From contig JAAZJT010000056.1 of assembly GCA_012800215.1 (NCBI GenBank), forward strand, positions 1-28,382: 28,382 nucleotides of DNA, read 5' to 3'. Under the pieces are notes generated by a model. It was not told the DNA's origin, made no database searches, and was given only the letters and a program-made list of their open reading frames with translations. The position numbers and the translations under genes were made by a program. How positions within the stretch are numbered: the first letter of the stretch is position 1; each line of letters begins with the position of its first letter. This stretch comes from Bacillota bacterium (lineage in GTDB: Bacteria > Bacillota > Dethiobacteria > Dethiobacterales > Dethiobacteraceae). Shown here in pieces: positions 15,649 through 22,762 of this stretch.

Positions 15649-15690
15649 AAAAAACAGGTGACTGGCATGTGTGCCAACCACCTGTTTTTT
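15649..15690. terminator. Bidirectional terminator between convergent genes
   Basis: AAAAAACAGGTG (15649-15660) and CACCTGTTTTTT (15679-15690) form a 12-bp stem with an internal GGCA/TGCC pairing in the loop region. The stem ends in A-run and T-run, so it can stop transcription from both the MetE-like gene (+) and the ferritin-like gene (-). Confidence 0.88.
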
Positions 15691-15696
15691 CCCTAG

Positions 15697-16968
15697 TTAT
15701 ACGCCTGCGCCGGCTAATTGTCTTTGTTTTTCTCTGCCAAGCTTAACGTTATCTGTTGTTCTGTTGCGTAGAGACTCTATAGGATTAGGCTTGTCTTCGT
15801 AGCGGTAATCTTTCCCTTTCCTCAGCTGACACTGCTCTATAACTATATGGCTGGGTACAGTATTTACGTCATGATTAACAGTGTCTTGGTACCAGAAGAA
15901 AGTATGATTTTCCGGCAGGTCATTAACATTTTTAACAATTTCTTTATCGCCGGTATTTTCCACTGTTTCGGCGAGAACTTTACGTACATAATCTTTAGTG
16001 TCATGGAACTGTAGTAGTTTGGGGAAGCTTCCATCACCAACAACCTGCTGCCAGTGTTTGTTCTCATGTTGGGCTAGTAGGTCGGCTGCTCTGTGTAATT
16101 GTGCAATTTCCTGAGCCAAATGCATTTCCCAAATAGACTTGATATGCGGATCTCTTTCGTCCTGGTAGAAGGAATAATAGAGATAGCATTCGTTAAATTT
16201 ATGCAGCAGGTGCATTTCCAGCCATGTGCAATTGGGGTCGATTAAAGCACCGTATTGGGTAACATGAACCTCTTCCACCATCGCTATTTCCTGATAGAGC
16301 TGGCGTCCCAAGTCATTGTAGTAGGTGGGACCTATATTCATATAAAAATTCATCGTTTGCTGTTCAGCGGCGGTGATGGTCAAGATGTTAAGTTTAGTGC
16401 GAATATCAGCATTTTTAAAATTGATGTATCCCCTTACTGTATCACTGGGATGGCGGTGATGAGCAATTGTTGGCCGTCCCGGATATATTTCCACATATTC
16501 TTTTACTAATTTTTGTGCAGGGATATTTTTATCAAGATCCATCAAATTGGCGTAACGGTACAAATGGTCAAAATCCTCAAGCAGAGCAAGATCCAGTGTT
16601 TCTTTTACATAGAAATCCGGCTCATTTTGGGCGAGCCAGGCCGTTAGGTCGACAGCGACATGTTCATAACCAATGGTTGTTTCTAAAGGTGTTTCACCTA
16701 CGGGAGAGAGCCAATTAATGCGCTTTTGTTGTAGTTGGTCAATGCGGCGGCCAAATGCCAAATCGCGGCGTAGTTCATTATCTGTGCAGTGGCGGTGAAA
16801 TTGGTGCGAAAACAGTGCTGACGCCACCTTAATCCCGTTCATAAGAATAATACGTACTTTTGTATATGGGTCTGCTTCATTTTTATCGTACGCTTTGGGA
16901 TAAATTGTTTTCCAGTCCATAATCGCTTCGCCCAGCAGCATTGGCTTTTCGTGAAAAGGATTAAACAT
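15697..16968 (-). CDS. Protein with ferritin-like (diiron-type) helical segments, function unknown
   Basis: I do not recognise a named family for this 423-residue protein. It is helix-rich and has several Glu/His pairs of the kind that bind iron in ferritin-like four-helix bundles. One set lies in the N-terminal half (GYEHVAVDLTAWLAQ, then ALLEDFDHLYRYANLMD). A second lies in the middle (ITAAEQQTMNFYMNIGP, EIAMVEEVHVTQYGALID, LEMHLLHKFNECY, AQEIAQLHRAADLL). This hints at two ferritin-like units in one chain. There is no signal peptide or membrane segment. It starts at ATG behind AAGGAAGGTG and is monocistronic between two terminators. Possible roles are iron or oxygen handling; this is inference from the motif pattern only. 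Confidence 0.7.
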   Translation of the reverse strand: MFNPFHEKPMLLGEAIMDWKTIYPKAYDKNEADPYTKVRIILMNGIKVASALFSHQFHRHCTDNELRRDLAFGRRIDQLQQKRINWLSPVGETPLETTIGYEHVAVDLTAWLAQNEPDFYVKETLDLALLEDFDHLYRYANLMDLDKNIPAQKLVKEYVEIYPGRPTIAHHRHPSDTVRGYINFKNADIRTKLNILTITAAEQQTMNFYMNIGPTYYNDLGRQLYQEIAMVEEVHVTQYGALIDPNCTWLEMHLLHKFNECYLYYSFYQDERDPHIKSIWEMHLAQEIAQLHRAADLLAQHENKHWQQVVGDGSFPKLLQFHDTKDYVRKVLAETVENTGDKEIVKNVNDLPENHTFFWYQDTVNHDVNTVPSHIVIEQCQLRKGKDYRYEDKPNPIESLRNRTTDNVKLGREKQRQLAGAGV

Positions 16969-17048
16969 AGCTAATCACCTTCCTTTTTGTTATTCTCCTT
17001 TTCATTATTTCAAACTTGCAAAAAACTATGCAGGTGGCTGATAAACAG

Positions 17049-17070
17049 AAAAAAACCCACAATAAGTGGG
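17049..17070 (-). terminator. Intrinsic terminator after rtcB
   Basis: On the minus strand CCCAC, a TTATT loop and GTGGG (17070-17056) are followed by seven T. The stem is only 5 bp, but the position, 12 bases past the rtcB stop, and the T-run support it. Confidence 0.65.
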
Positions 17071-17081
17071 CTAGTTTTTCC

Positions 17082-18305
17082 TTAGGATGCTTTAAAATTA
17101 TACAATGGCTTAATTATATCTATTATTTCCACTGCGTCTTGAATGTTTTTTATGATTTCATCTAAGGGCTTATAAGCCATCGGTGCTTCGTCTAAGGTGC
17201 TTTTTTTTACTGAACTCGACCAGACATTCTGCATGGTAGTTTGAAAATCGGCTAAAGACAATTGTTCTTTTGCCTGACTGCGGCTCATTAGTCTACCTGC
17301 ACCGTGTGGAGCAGAAAAGTTCCAGTCAGGATTCCCTTTTCCCACTGCCAGTATACTCCCGTCACGCATATTGATAGGAATAAGCACCCGTTCTCCCAGC
17401 TGTGCGGAAATAGCTCCTTTGCGCAGAATCATCTGCTCCGTGTCAATATAATTATGGATAGTCTGAAATTTTTCCAAAGACTCATAATCCAGCTGAAAAA
17501 CATTGCAGACAATTTTCCTGGCCATAACTTCCCTGTTAATTTCAGCATACTTCTGTACAATTCTCATGTCATGCAGGTAATTCTCCATTAAGCGGCCTTC
17601 CAAATAAGCCAAATCTTTAGGAATTTTGCATTCTGTTCTATGTTTTTGCTTTAGCTCTATTAATGCTTTTTGAATTAGTTTGCGCTTCCCTTGTGCTTTG
17701 TAACTTTTAATGAGGGCTTGCTTTTCTGCTTCGTATTCGTCATTTTCTCCGCTGTGATAAGCGATGGCTTTTTTCTGATAGTAAGTCGCTACTTGATGTC
17801 CTAAATTACGGCTGCCGCTGTGCACGACCAAATATTTTGCGCCGTTTTTGTCTTTGTTAACCTCAATAAAATGATTGCCCCCGCCAAGGGAACCTAAAGC
17901 ACGGTTAAGCTCTTTGGCAGACTTAGGGATTTCACGGAAACAAATTAGCTTCTCTATTTGCCTTATATAGTCAGTTTGTGGTTGTTTATTAATTGCAAAA
18001 CCACAGGGAATATTAGCTCTGATATAATCATCAAGTTTTTGAAAATCTATTTCAATATCTCCCAACACAACAGTCAACATTCCGCAGCCAATATCTACGC
18101 CGACAAGATTTGGCACTATCTTGTCTTTAATAGTCATTGTGGTGCCGATTACACAGCCTACCCCTGCATGAGTGTCAGGCATAATACGTATTTTGCTCCC
18201 CTGAATAAACTCTTGATTGCATAGATTGATAATTTGTGAAATGGTTTCTTCATCAACATTATCTGTAAACACCTTTGCGGTATTAAATTTACCTTGTAAT
18301 TCCAC
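17082..18305 (-). CDS. rtcB: RNA-splicing ligase RtcB
   Basis: RtcB joins RNA 2',3'-cyclic phosphate or 3'-phosphate ends to 5'-hydroxyl ends using GTP and Mn2+. The 407-residue product has the family motifs: PDTHAGVGCVIGTTM (43-57), GVDIGCGM (69-76) with metal ligand C74, GGGNHFIEV (141-149), HSGSRNLGHQ (162-171), RKGAISA (295-301) and PHGAGRLMSR (333-342) containing the guanylylated H334. All catalytic residues are present. It starts at GTG 18305 behind AAGGGGGT. No archease gene or RtcR-type regulator adjoins it, so its RNA substrate cannot be read from context; repair of RNA cut by ribonuclease toxins is a common proposal. Confidence 0.95.
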   Translation of the reverse strand: MELQGKFNTAKVFTDNVDEETISQIINLCNQEFIQGSKIRIMPDTHAGVGCVIGTTMTIKDKIVPNLVGVDIGCGMLTVVLGDIEIDFQKLDDYIRANIPCGFAINKQPQTDYIRQIEKLICFREIPKSAKELNRALGSLGGGNHFIEVNKDKNGAKYLVVHSGSRNLGHQVATYYQKKAIAYHSGENDEYEAEKQALIKSYKAQGKRKLIQKALIELKQKHRTECKIPKDLAYLEGRLMENYLHDMRIVQKYAEINREVMARKIVCNVFQLDYESLEKFQTIHNYIDTEQMILRKGAISAQLGERVLIPINMRDGSILAVGKGNPDWNFSAPHGAGRLMSRSQAKEQLSLADFQTTMQNVWSSSVKKSTLDEAPMAYKPLDEIIKNIQDAVEIIDIIKPLYNFKAS

Positions 18306-18440
18306 AGCAGTAACCCCCTTCTAAACCATATTATCTTTATTTTAGAAAAGGACGCAGTTATTTACAAGCATTTTAATAGCTGCTGCTATTTATTGATAAA
18401 CTAAATGGCAGGCAAGATGTGTCAAAGGAGGCAATGCCCT

Positions 18441-19277
18441 TTGTGTGAATTTTGCACTCAACATGGTGAAGGCAGAAAGTGGTATGAGGTAATGCAAAAC
18501 TATTCGGCCGAGCTGCTAAATGATAAAGCGCGGCAAGAATATATCCGTCACTTTATACCCAATGTACAGAAAAATGCCCGAACAAATATAGCCAAATTAG
18601 CTTGGATTAAGAATCATTTTCCCGCTGTCTATCGTATTATCCGCCGGCTAGGTACTAAACATATGAAAAATATTCACTTTGGACAGGTTGTGCCTTTAGA
18701 AGATGCGGAGAAAATAATTGAGATGGTGCAATCAATTACCAGGGTAGCTTGTGTCTGCCGCAGTGTGTCTGCAGGAAAGAAGAATGGTCGTTATTGTTTT
18801 CTGCTGGGAATTGATCCTTATGGTTCAGATATTGATTTTGCTGACTTGCAGTGCAGTTTAGAGACAATTTCACATGCCAAAGCCAAGTCCTTGCTGCGTG
18901 AATTCGACCAGGCCGGTTTGGTTCATTCTATCTGGACTATGAAAACGCCTTTTATTGGTGCGCTTTGCAATTGTGACCAAGATTGCCTGGCTTATAAATT
19001 GCAAGTGGAAAAAAACCTTGTAGAAATGATGTTTAAGGCAGAGTATGTGGCTGAAATCAATAGCAAACTCTGCACAGGCTGCCGTCGCTGCCAAAAGATC
19101 TGCCAGTTTCAGGCCATAACTTTCAAACATGGCCAGTGTTCAATTATTGAACAGAAATGCTATGGCTGCGGTGTATGTCGCCAGGCTTGCACAGCAGAGG
19201 CAATTGTTTTACACCCCAAAAAGATATTGGCCGGCGGCTGCAGTCTTTTAGTGGAAAATAGTGCGGCAGATAATTAA
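18441..19277 (+). CDS. 4Fe-4S binding protein with C-terminal 2[4Fe-4S] ferredoxin domain
   Basis: This protein has an N-terminal CEFC pair, a central Cys cluster (ACVCRSVSAGKKNGRYC, then ALCNCDQDC), and a C-terminal ferredoxin domain with two full motifs, CTGCRRCQKIC and CYGCGVCRQAC, that should hold two [4Fe-4S] clusters. It is probably a cytoplasmic electron carrier or redox-linked regulator of a family seen in anaerobic Clostridia; its partner is unknown. I place the start at TTG 18441, because AAAGGAGG lies 9 bases before it and the product then begins MCEFCTQHGEG. The upstream in-frame ATG 18405 would add 12 residues but has no ribosome site. No redox enzyme gene adjoins it. Confidence 0.8.
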   Translation: MCEFCTQHGEGRKWYEVMQNYSAELLNDKARQEYIRHFIPNVQKNARTNIAKLAWIKNHFPAVYRIIRRLGTKHMKNIHFGQVVPLEDAEKIIEMVQSITRVACVCRSVSAGKKNGRYCFLLGIDPYGSDIDFADLQCSLETISHAKAKSLLREFDQAGLVHSIWTMKTPFIGALCNCDQDCLAYKLQVEKNLVEMMFKAEYVAEINSKLCTGCRRCQKICQFQAITFKHGQCSIIEQKCYGCGVCRQACTAEAIVLHPKKILAGGCSLLVENSAADN

Positions 19278-19281
19278 AAAG

Positions 19282-19325
19282 TCGTACGATTATTGCTTAA
19301 AAACAGACAATATAATATCGTACGA
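19282..19325. promoter_or_regulatory. Twin TCGTACGA palindromes around a -10-like box
   Basis: The self-complementary 8-mer TCGTACGA occurs at 19282-19289 and 19318-19325, 36 bases apart, with a perfect TATAAT at 19311-19316 between them. One copy would overlap the -35 region and the other the transcription start of the small gene at 19336. The two arms could also pair as an RNA hairpin (CGATTATTG with CAATA and ATCG, small bulge). Either way it looks like a control site. Confidence 0.5.
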
Positions 19326-19335
19326 GGTGATGGAA

Positions 19336-19479
19336 ATGGGCGATACCAAAACAGTAATGCTTTACGGCTTTAAAGATTATGAAATAGACGAATATATGGC
19401 CTATAGTCTCAAAGATACCTTAACTTCATATTATTTTGAGCAGCTGGAATTACCTTTGACTGCAATTTTTTCAGAGTAG
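19336..19479 (+). CDS. 47-residue protein, possibly DUF3783-like
   Basis: This small acidic protein has TKTVMLYGFKDYEIDEYMAY near the N-terminus, a helix rich in Ser/Thr/Tyr and the end PLTAIFSE. The VMLYGF...EID pattern recalls the small DUF3783 domain, from memory and unverified. The frame is open from 19261, but the only ribosome-like site, GAGGTG at 19324-19329, points to ATG 19336. The palindrome pair just before it and a strong terminator just after it suggest an independently regulated single gene. Function is unknown. Confidence 0.5.
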   Translation: MGDTKTVMLYGFKDYEIDEYMAYSLKDTLTSYYFEQLELPLTAIFSE

Positions 19480-19508
19480 GACACCTGTGTTAGTTACTAT
19501 AACGAAAA

Positions 19509-19537
19509 CCCCGCAGCCTTACTGCGGGGTTTGTTTG
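19509..19537. terminator. Bidirectional terminator
   Basis: A perfect 8-bp GC-rich stem CCCCGCAG/CTGCGGGG (19509-19516, 19522-19529) with a 5-base loop has TTTGTTTG after it on the plus strand and TTTTCGTT after it on the minus strand. It ends the 47-residue gene and the convergent LysM gene. Confidence 0.88.
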
Positions 19538-19559
19538 TATATGCTCGCAGCTTGTGAAA

Positions 19560-20543
19560 TTACATGCCTGCTGCCCTGCGTACATTTTCCTGATGGTCTG
19601 CCTGCATCAGATTATCTTTATGTCTGGTACTGTTTAAGAAATGAATATCGAAATGTCCTTCAAAGCCATTATCTGTAATGCTTTGTATATCATGTGGCAT
19701 TGCGCTTGCCGATGCGGCAATCCGCCTGCCATTTACCTCCACAAAGACAGGTCTGGTTGCCCAGCTCCAGCCACCCCAGATTTCCTTCATGGTTGTACTG
19801 TCAGCCAATGTCAGGGGCTCTACATCAGCATGAAAGGCACCATAGGATCGTCTTACGTTAAAACTTTTGCCTGTTGCCAAATCTGTAACTTTCGCATTAG
19901 TTCCAATGGGCCAGACATACTTAGCTTCTGTCCACCAATCAAGCAGTTCCCCGTATTGGGGACCGGGTGTGCTTTTTATTGGTATATGATGCTGCGGGAC
20001 AGTCAGCGTCATCCCTGCGTACAGAGGTGTATTTTCATTCATATTATTAGCTTTTATAAGTTCCGGCATCGGGATGCCCACTTTTTGTGAAATAAGCCAA
20101 AAAGTATCACCCTGCTTAACTGTATATGTTGTATATGTAACACTGGGACCGCCGCCGTCAACTGGGGGTTCTTTTGCCGTATCTTTTACCGGTGCATCTG
20201 CCTTTTTTGCAACAGTTTTCTTTTTATTGGCAGCAGGCAGGGTTACTTCTACTTCTTGCTCCGGTTTTTTTGTTGTAACTTTTACCTGCTTTTCTGCAGG
20301 GGCAGCTTCTTGATTCTCCTGTTCTGCTTGTTCCTCATTTACAGCCACTTCTTCTTTTTCTTCTTCTTCACTGTCTGGTGCAGGTTGTGCTATTTCTTCA
20401 CTCTCTGTCGTTTCACGGGGTTCACCGGTGGTAAATGCAACAATCGCAGGGGCATTTTTCTGGCTATACCAGGCGTGAACTCCAACAGCAGAGGTGGCAG
20501 CAAGCAATAAAATAAGTGCAAATAGATAGTATTTTTTCTTCAC
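19560..20543 (-). CDS. Membrane-anchored LysM-domain protein
   Basis: This 327-residue extracytoplasmic protein is tethered by an N-terminal hydrophobic segment (residues 4-24, YYLFALILLLAATSAVGVHA). A long low-complexity Glu/Lys/Ala linker follows (approximately 40-125), then one LysM domain (TYTVKQGDTFWLISQKVGI through NTPLYAGMTLTVP, approximately 140-185) that should bind peptidoglycan. A C-terminal domain of about 130 residues carries WPIGTNAKVTDLATGKSFNV, RRSYGAFHADVEPL and GHFDIHFLNSTRH. I know similar C-terminal regions in clostridial LysM proteins but no enzymatic assignment. GTG 20543 is chosen because GGAGGA lies 7 bases before it; the longer frame from TTG 20558 would start inside that ribosome site. 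Confidence 0.8.
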   Translation of the reverse strand: MKKKYYLFALILLLAATSAVGVHAWYSQKNAPAIVAFTTGEPRETTESEEIAQPAPDSEEEEKEEVAVNEEQAEQENQEAAPAEKQVKVTTKKPEQEVEVTLPAANKKKTVAKKADAPVKDTAKEPPVDGGGPSVTYTTYTVKQGDTFWLISQKVGIPMPELIKANNMNENTPLYAGMTLTVPQHHIPIKSTPGPQYGELLDWWTEAKYVWPIGTNAKVTDLATGKSFNVRRSYGAFHADVEPLTLADSTTMKEIWGGWSWATRPVFVEVNGRRIAASASAMPHDIQSITDNGFEGHFDIHFLNSTRHKDNLMQADHQENVRRAAGM

Positions 20544-20585
20544 CGTTAGTTCCTCCAAGCTTTCAGCTATTTCTGTTCTAACGGT
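20542..20585 (-). promoter_or_regulatory. Inverted repeat enclosing the LysM gene start
   Basis: ACCGTTAG (20542-20549) and CTAACGGT (20578-20585) are perfect complements 28 bases apart. In the minus-strand mRNA they would place the ribosome site in a loop and the start-codon region in a stem. They may alternatively be an operator pair. Confidence 0.35.
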
Positions 20586-20836
20586 AGTTCTCTCTTAATT
20601 GTTAAGAATCCTTCATAATCTCACTGCCAATTAGTGCCATCATATCAATGCTTAGTCACCTGCTGCATCACCTCTATGAGACAGCCGGCTTGATGTCACA
20701 AAAAATACATTTTGCCGTATTATGTTATATAAACATATTCAGCAAAAAAGTATACGTTTAGTAATGCTAATCTATTGAAGAACCGGTAACTTTTTTGAGC
20801 TATATAATTAAATTTTTAAAGGCAGGAGAGTAGATA

Positions 20837-21436
20837 ATGAAAGAAAACGGTGCTAAGCCCCCTGTAGTTAAAAATCCTGCGTCAAGCAAAGCAAAGCAGA
20901 AGCCTGCAGGGGTGCAGTTAGTTTGTGGGAAAGAGGTAAGCGCAGTCAAAAGAAGAAATCTCACTATGGAAAATGTGCCTACTGACCCCATAGTGCTCGC
21001 AAGGCTGGAGCTGGATCTTACTGGTTATGATAAACCTCTTGTTAGTCTTGATTTTCATACCATGATAGAGGTAAGGGACATTTTTAGAGCCGGTGAAAAC
21101 ATTACCATCGGCTTAGCCTTAAACTTTGCCTTACAGAAAGACTGTAACGGTAGCAAGCAAACCTTAAAGACATACCAGTATATAGTTAATATCGTTCTTG
21201 TTTCTGACGGTGACAGATATGATATCAGAGATTCTTTTAATTTTATCTTTTGCGATGAACATGCATGTCACCAAGACTGCTGTGTCTACACCGTGGAACT
21301 GACAAGTATTGAGGTTCTTGACCCCGTGGCAAACGGAGAAGATGAAAACAGACTTATGGAATTAAAGATTGAAGCTTCCGTATTGAATGCAATTCTTCAG
21401 GAAACAGCAAAGCTTCACTCAGGAGGCGTTAAGTAA
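20837..21436 (+). CDS. DUF4489-like Cys-rich protein, one domain
   Basis: This 199-residue protein has a basic, proline-containing N-terminus (about 30 residues) and then one copy of a roughly 150-residue domain. The copy runs from LVCGKEVSAV, through DPIVLARLELDLTGYDKPLV, DFHTMIEV, QKDCNGSKQTLKTYQYI and FNFIFCDEHACHQDCCVYTV, to a closing helix ASVLNAILQET. The Cys pattern and beta-strand alternation recall DUF4489, a domain known mainly from spore-forming Clostridia with no established function; I recall this from memory and did not verify it. There is no signal peptide. ATG 20837 follows GGAGAG. The next gene, overlapping at TAATG, carries two more copies, so they form one operon. Confidence 0.7.
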   Translation: MKENGAKPPVVKNPASSKAKQKPAGVQLVCGKEVSAVKRRNLTMENVPTDPIVLARLELDLTGYDKPLVSLDFHTMIEVRDIFRAGENITIGLALNFALQKDCNGSKQTLKTYQYIVNIVLVSDGDRYDIRDSFNFIFCDEHACHQDCCVYTVELTSIEVLDPVANGEDENRLMELKIEASVLNAILQETAKLHSGGVK

Positions 21437-22521
21437 TGCAAAAATACAGCTGCTTACCATGTCGCCAACAGCGAAAAGAGCGGCACATAAACAATGGCAA
21501 ACATTCTCCTGCTGACTCGCAGCACAAAAAAACAAAAGGCCTGATTATTGCCTGTGGTAAAGAAGTGCAAAGAGTCAGCAGAAGAGACAAAGGTGAAGAA
21601 AATTTCGCCAACAACCCCATAGTGCTGGCCAGAGTTGCCATTGACTTAAGCACTTTAAATAAACCCCTGGTAAAAATAGATTTTTCTACCATGATTCAGG
21701 TTGTGCCAACGGGGGTAAATGCTTTTGGTGCGCAATTGTTTTTCCAATTAGTCAGAAACTGTCGTGGTGAAAGGGAAGTATTAAATGTTTATCATTATGT
21801 AGCAGAAATTCGGGAGATGGTTAGTTACAACCTTAGACAATCCTTTAGTTTTACGTTCTGTGATGATGATATCTTCTGCCAGCGGGACTGCTGTGTCTAT
21901 ACAGTGGAACTTATTGACATTGTTGTCATTAGAACCGGTACCGAGCAGCCGGTAATTGAACTGGTTATTGAAGATTCTGCCATCAGGGCAATTGCTCAGG
22001 ATATTTGCGACGGTTTTCAACATGAAGCACTCAAGCAGCCTGTTTGTAAAGATGTCGCTTTAGTCTGCGGCAAAGAAAAAAACACTGTCGTCAAAAGCCC
22101 TGTAATGTCCGAAGATTTGCGCTCTGATCCAATAATTTTGGCAAAGCTCTCTTTTGACATGAATTGCAAACATCAACCGCGCGCCATCCTATATTTTTCC
22201 ACACTGATCCAGGTTGAAGAAGCAGAGGAAGCAGGTTTCACTGAAGGTGTGCAGCTAAGTTTTCTCTTAAAAAGAAATTGCAGTGGTGTAGAAGAAGTAC
22301 TAAGTGGCTATGAGTATATTAAATATATAGACAGAGCAGAAATATCGTATACTCTGAAGAATACCTTTAACTTTAACTTCTGTGATGACCAATTAATCTG
22401 TGCAGAAGGCTGCTGTACCTACACGGTAGAACTTGTTGGCATCGAAATCCTGGGCACAAACTCGCTTATCAACCGACTCGTCATTGAGAACTCAGCAATT
22501 AATGCTATTTTATGTGATTAG
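21436..22521 (+). CDS. DUF4489-like Cys-rich protein, two tandem domains
   Basis: This 361-residue protein contains two copies of the domain found in the preceding gene. Copy A (approximately 33-190) has IIACGKEVQRV, NPIVLARVAIDL, VRNCRGEREVLNVYHYV, FCDDDIFCQRDCCVYTVEL and EDSAIRAIA. Copy B (approximately 205-361) has LVCGKEKNTV, DPIILAKLSFDM, KRNCSGVEEVLSGYEYI, FCDDQLICAEGCCTYTVEL and ENSAINAIL. A short N-terminal segment contains CLPCRQQRKER. Its ATG overlaps the previous stop (TAATG), with AGGAGG inside the upstream gene, so translation is coupled. The repeated units suggest a multidomain structural or surface/spore-layer protein; that is inference. Confidence 0.7.
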   Translation: MQKYSCLPCRQQRKERHINNGKHSPADSQHKKTKGLIIACGKEVQRVSRRDKGEENFANNPIVLARVAIDLSTLNKPLVKIDFSTMIQVVPTGVNAFGAQLFFQLVRNCRGEREVLNVYHYVAEIREMVSYNLRQSFSFTFCDDDIFCQRDCCVYTVELIDIVVIRTGTEQPVIELVIEDSAIRAIAQDICDGFQHEALKQPVCKDVALVCGKEKNTVVKSPVMSEDLRSDPIILAKLSFDMNCKHQPRAILYFSTLIQVEEAEEAGFTEGVQLSFLLKRNCSGVEEVLSGYEYIKYIDRAEISYTLKNTFNFNFCDDQLICAEGCCTYTVELVGIEILGTNSLINRLVIENSAINAILCD

Positions 22522-22556
22522 ATGTCTATGTCGCCGATTGGGGCTTCTATTAAAAC

Positions 22557-22597
22557 AAAGCCGGAGGGCATACTGTTAATGCTCTCCGGCTTTAAGT
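22557..22597 (+). terminator. Intrinsic terminator after the DUF4489-like operon
   Basis: A 15-bp stem with one G-U pair (22557-22571 with 22579-22593, core AGCCGGAG/CTCCGGCT) and a 7-base loop ends in a T-rich stretch (TTTAAGTTTT). Confidence 0.88.
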
Positions 22598-22677
22598 TTT
22601 TAAATGTATATTTTTGTCCTGAAGAGATGTAACTGGCCGCTCAGTAGTAGTAGATATGCAATAATTACCTTTTTTTA

Positions 22678-22686
22678 TGGTATAAT
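22678..22686 (+). promoter_or_regulatory. Extended -10 promoter for pepF
   Basis: TGGTATAAT is a perfect extended -10 element 77 bases before the pepF start. No good -35 hexamer is visible, which extended -10 promoters tolerate. Confidence 0.5.
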
Positions 22687-22762
22687 AATGCTATTATGAC
22701 GGCGATAACTAAAGAAGGCTAATTAGGTTAAGCAGAATCACTAATTGAATGGAGGAGAAACA

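Noticed and set aside
18405..18440. Upstream ATG extension of the Fe-S protein
   Set aside because: It has no ribosome site, while a strong one inside it points to TTG 18441.
19641..20510. Three plus-strand frames opposite the LysM gene
   Set aside because: Phe/Cys-rich translations reflect the antisense of Glu/Lys-rich linker codons; no ribosome sites fit.
20586..20836. The roughly 250-base AT-rich gap before the DUF4489-like genes
   Set aside because: A TATAAT-like box (20803-20808) is present, but no -35 at suitable spacing and no sporulation-sigma match could be supported; no gene or RNA was seen.
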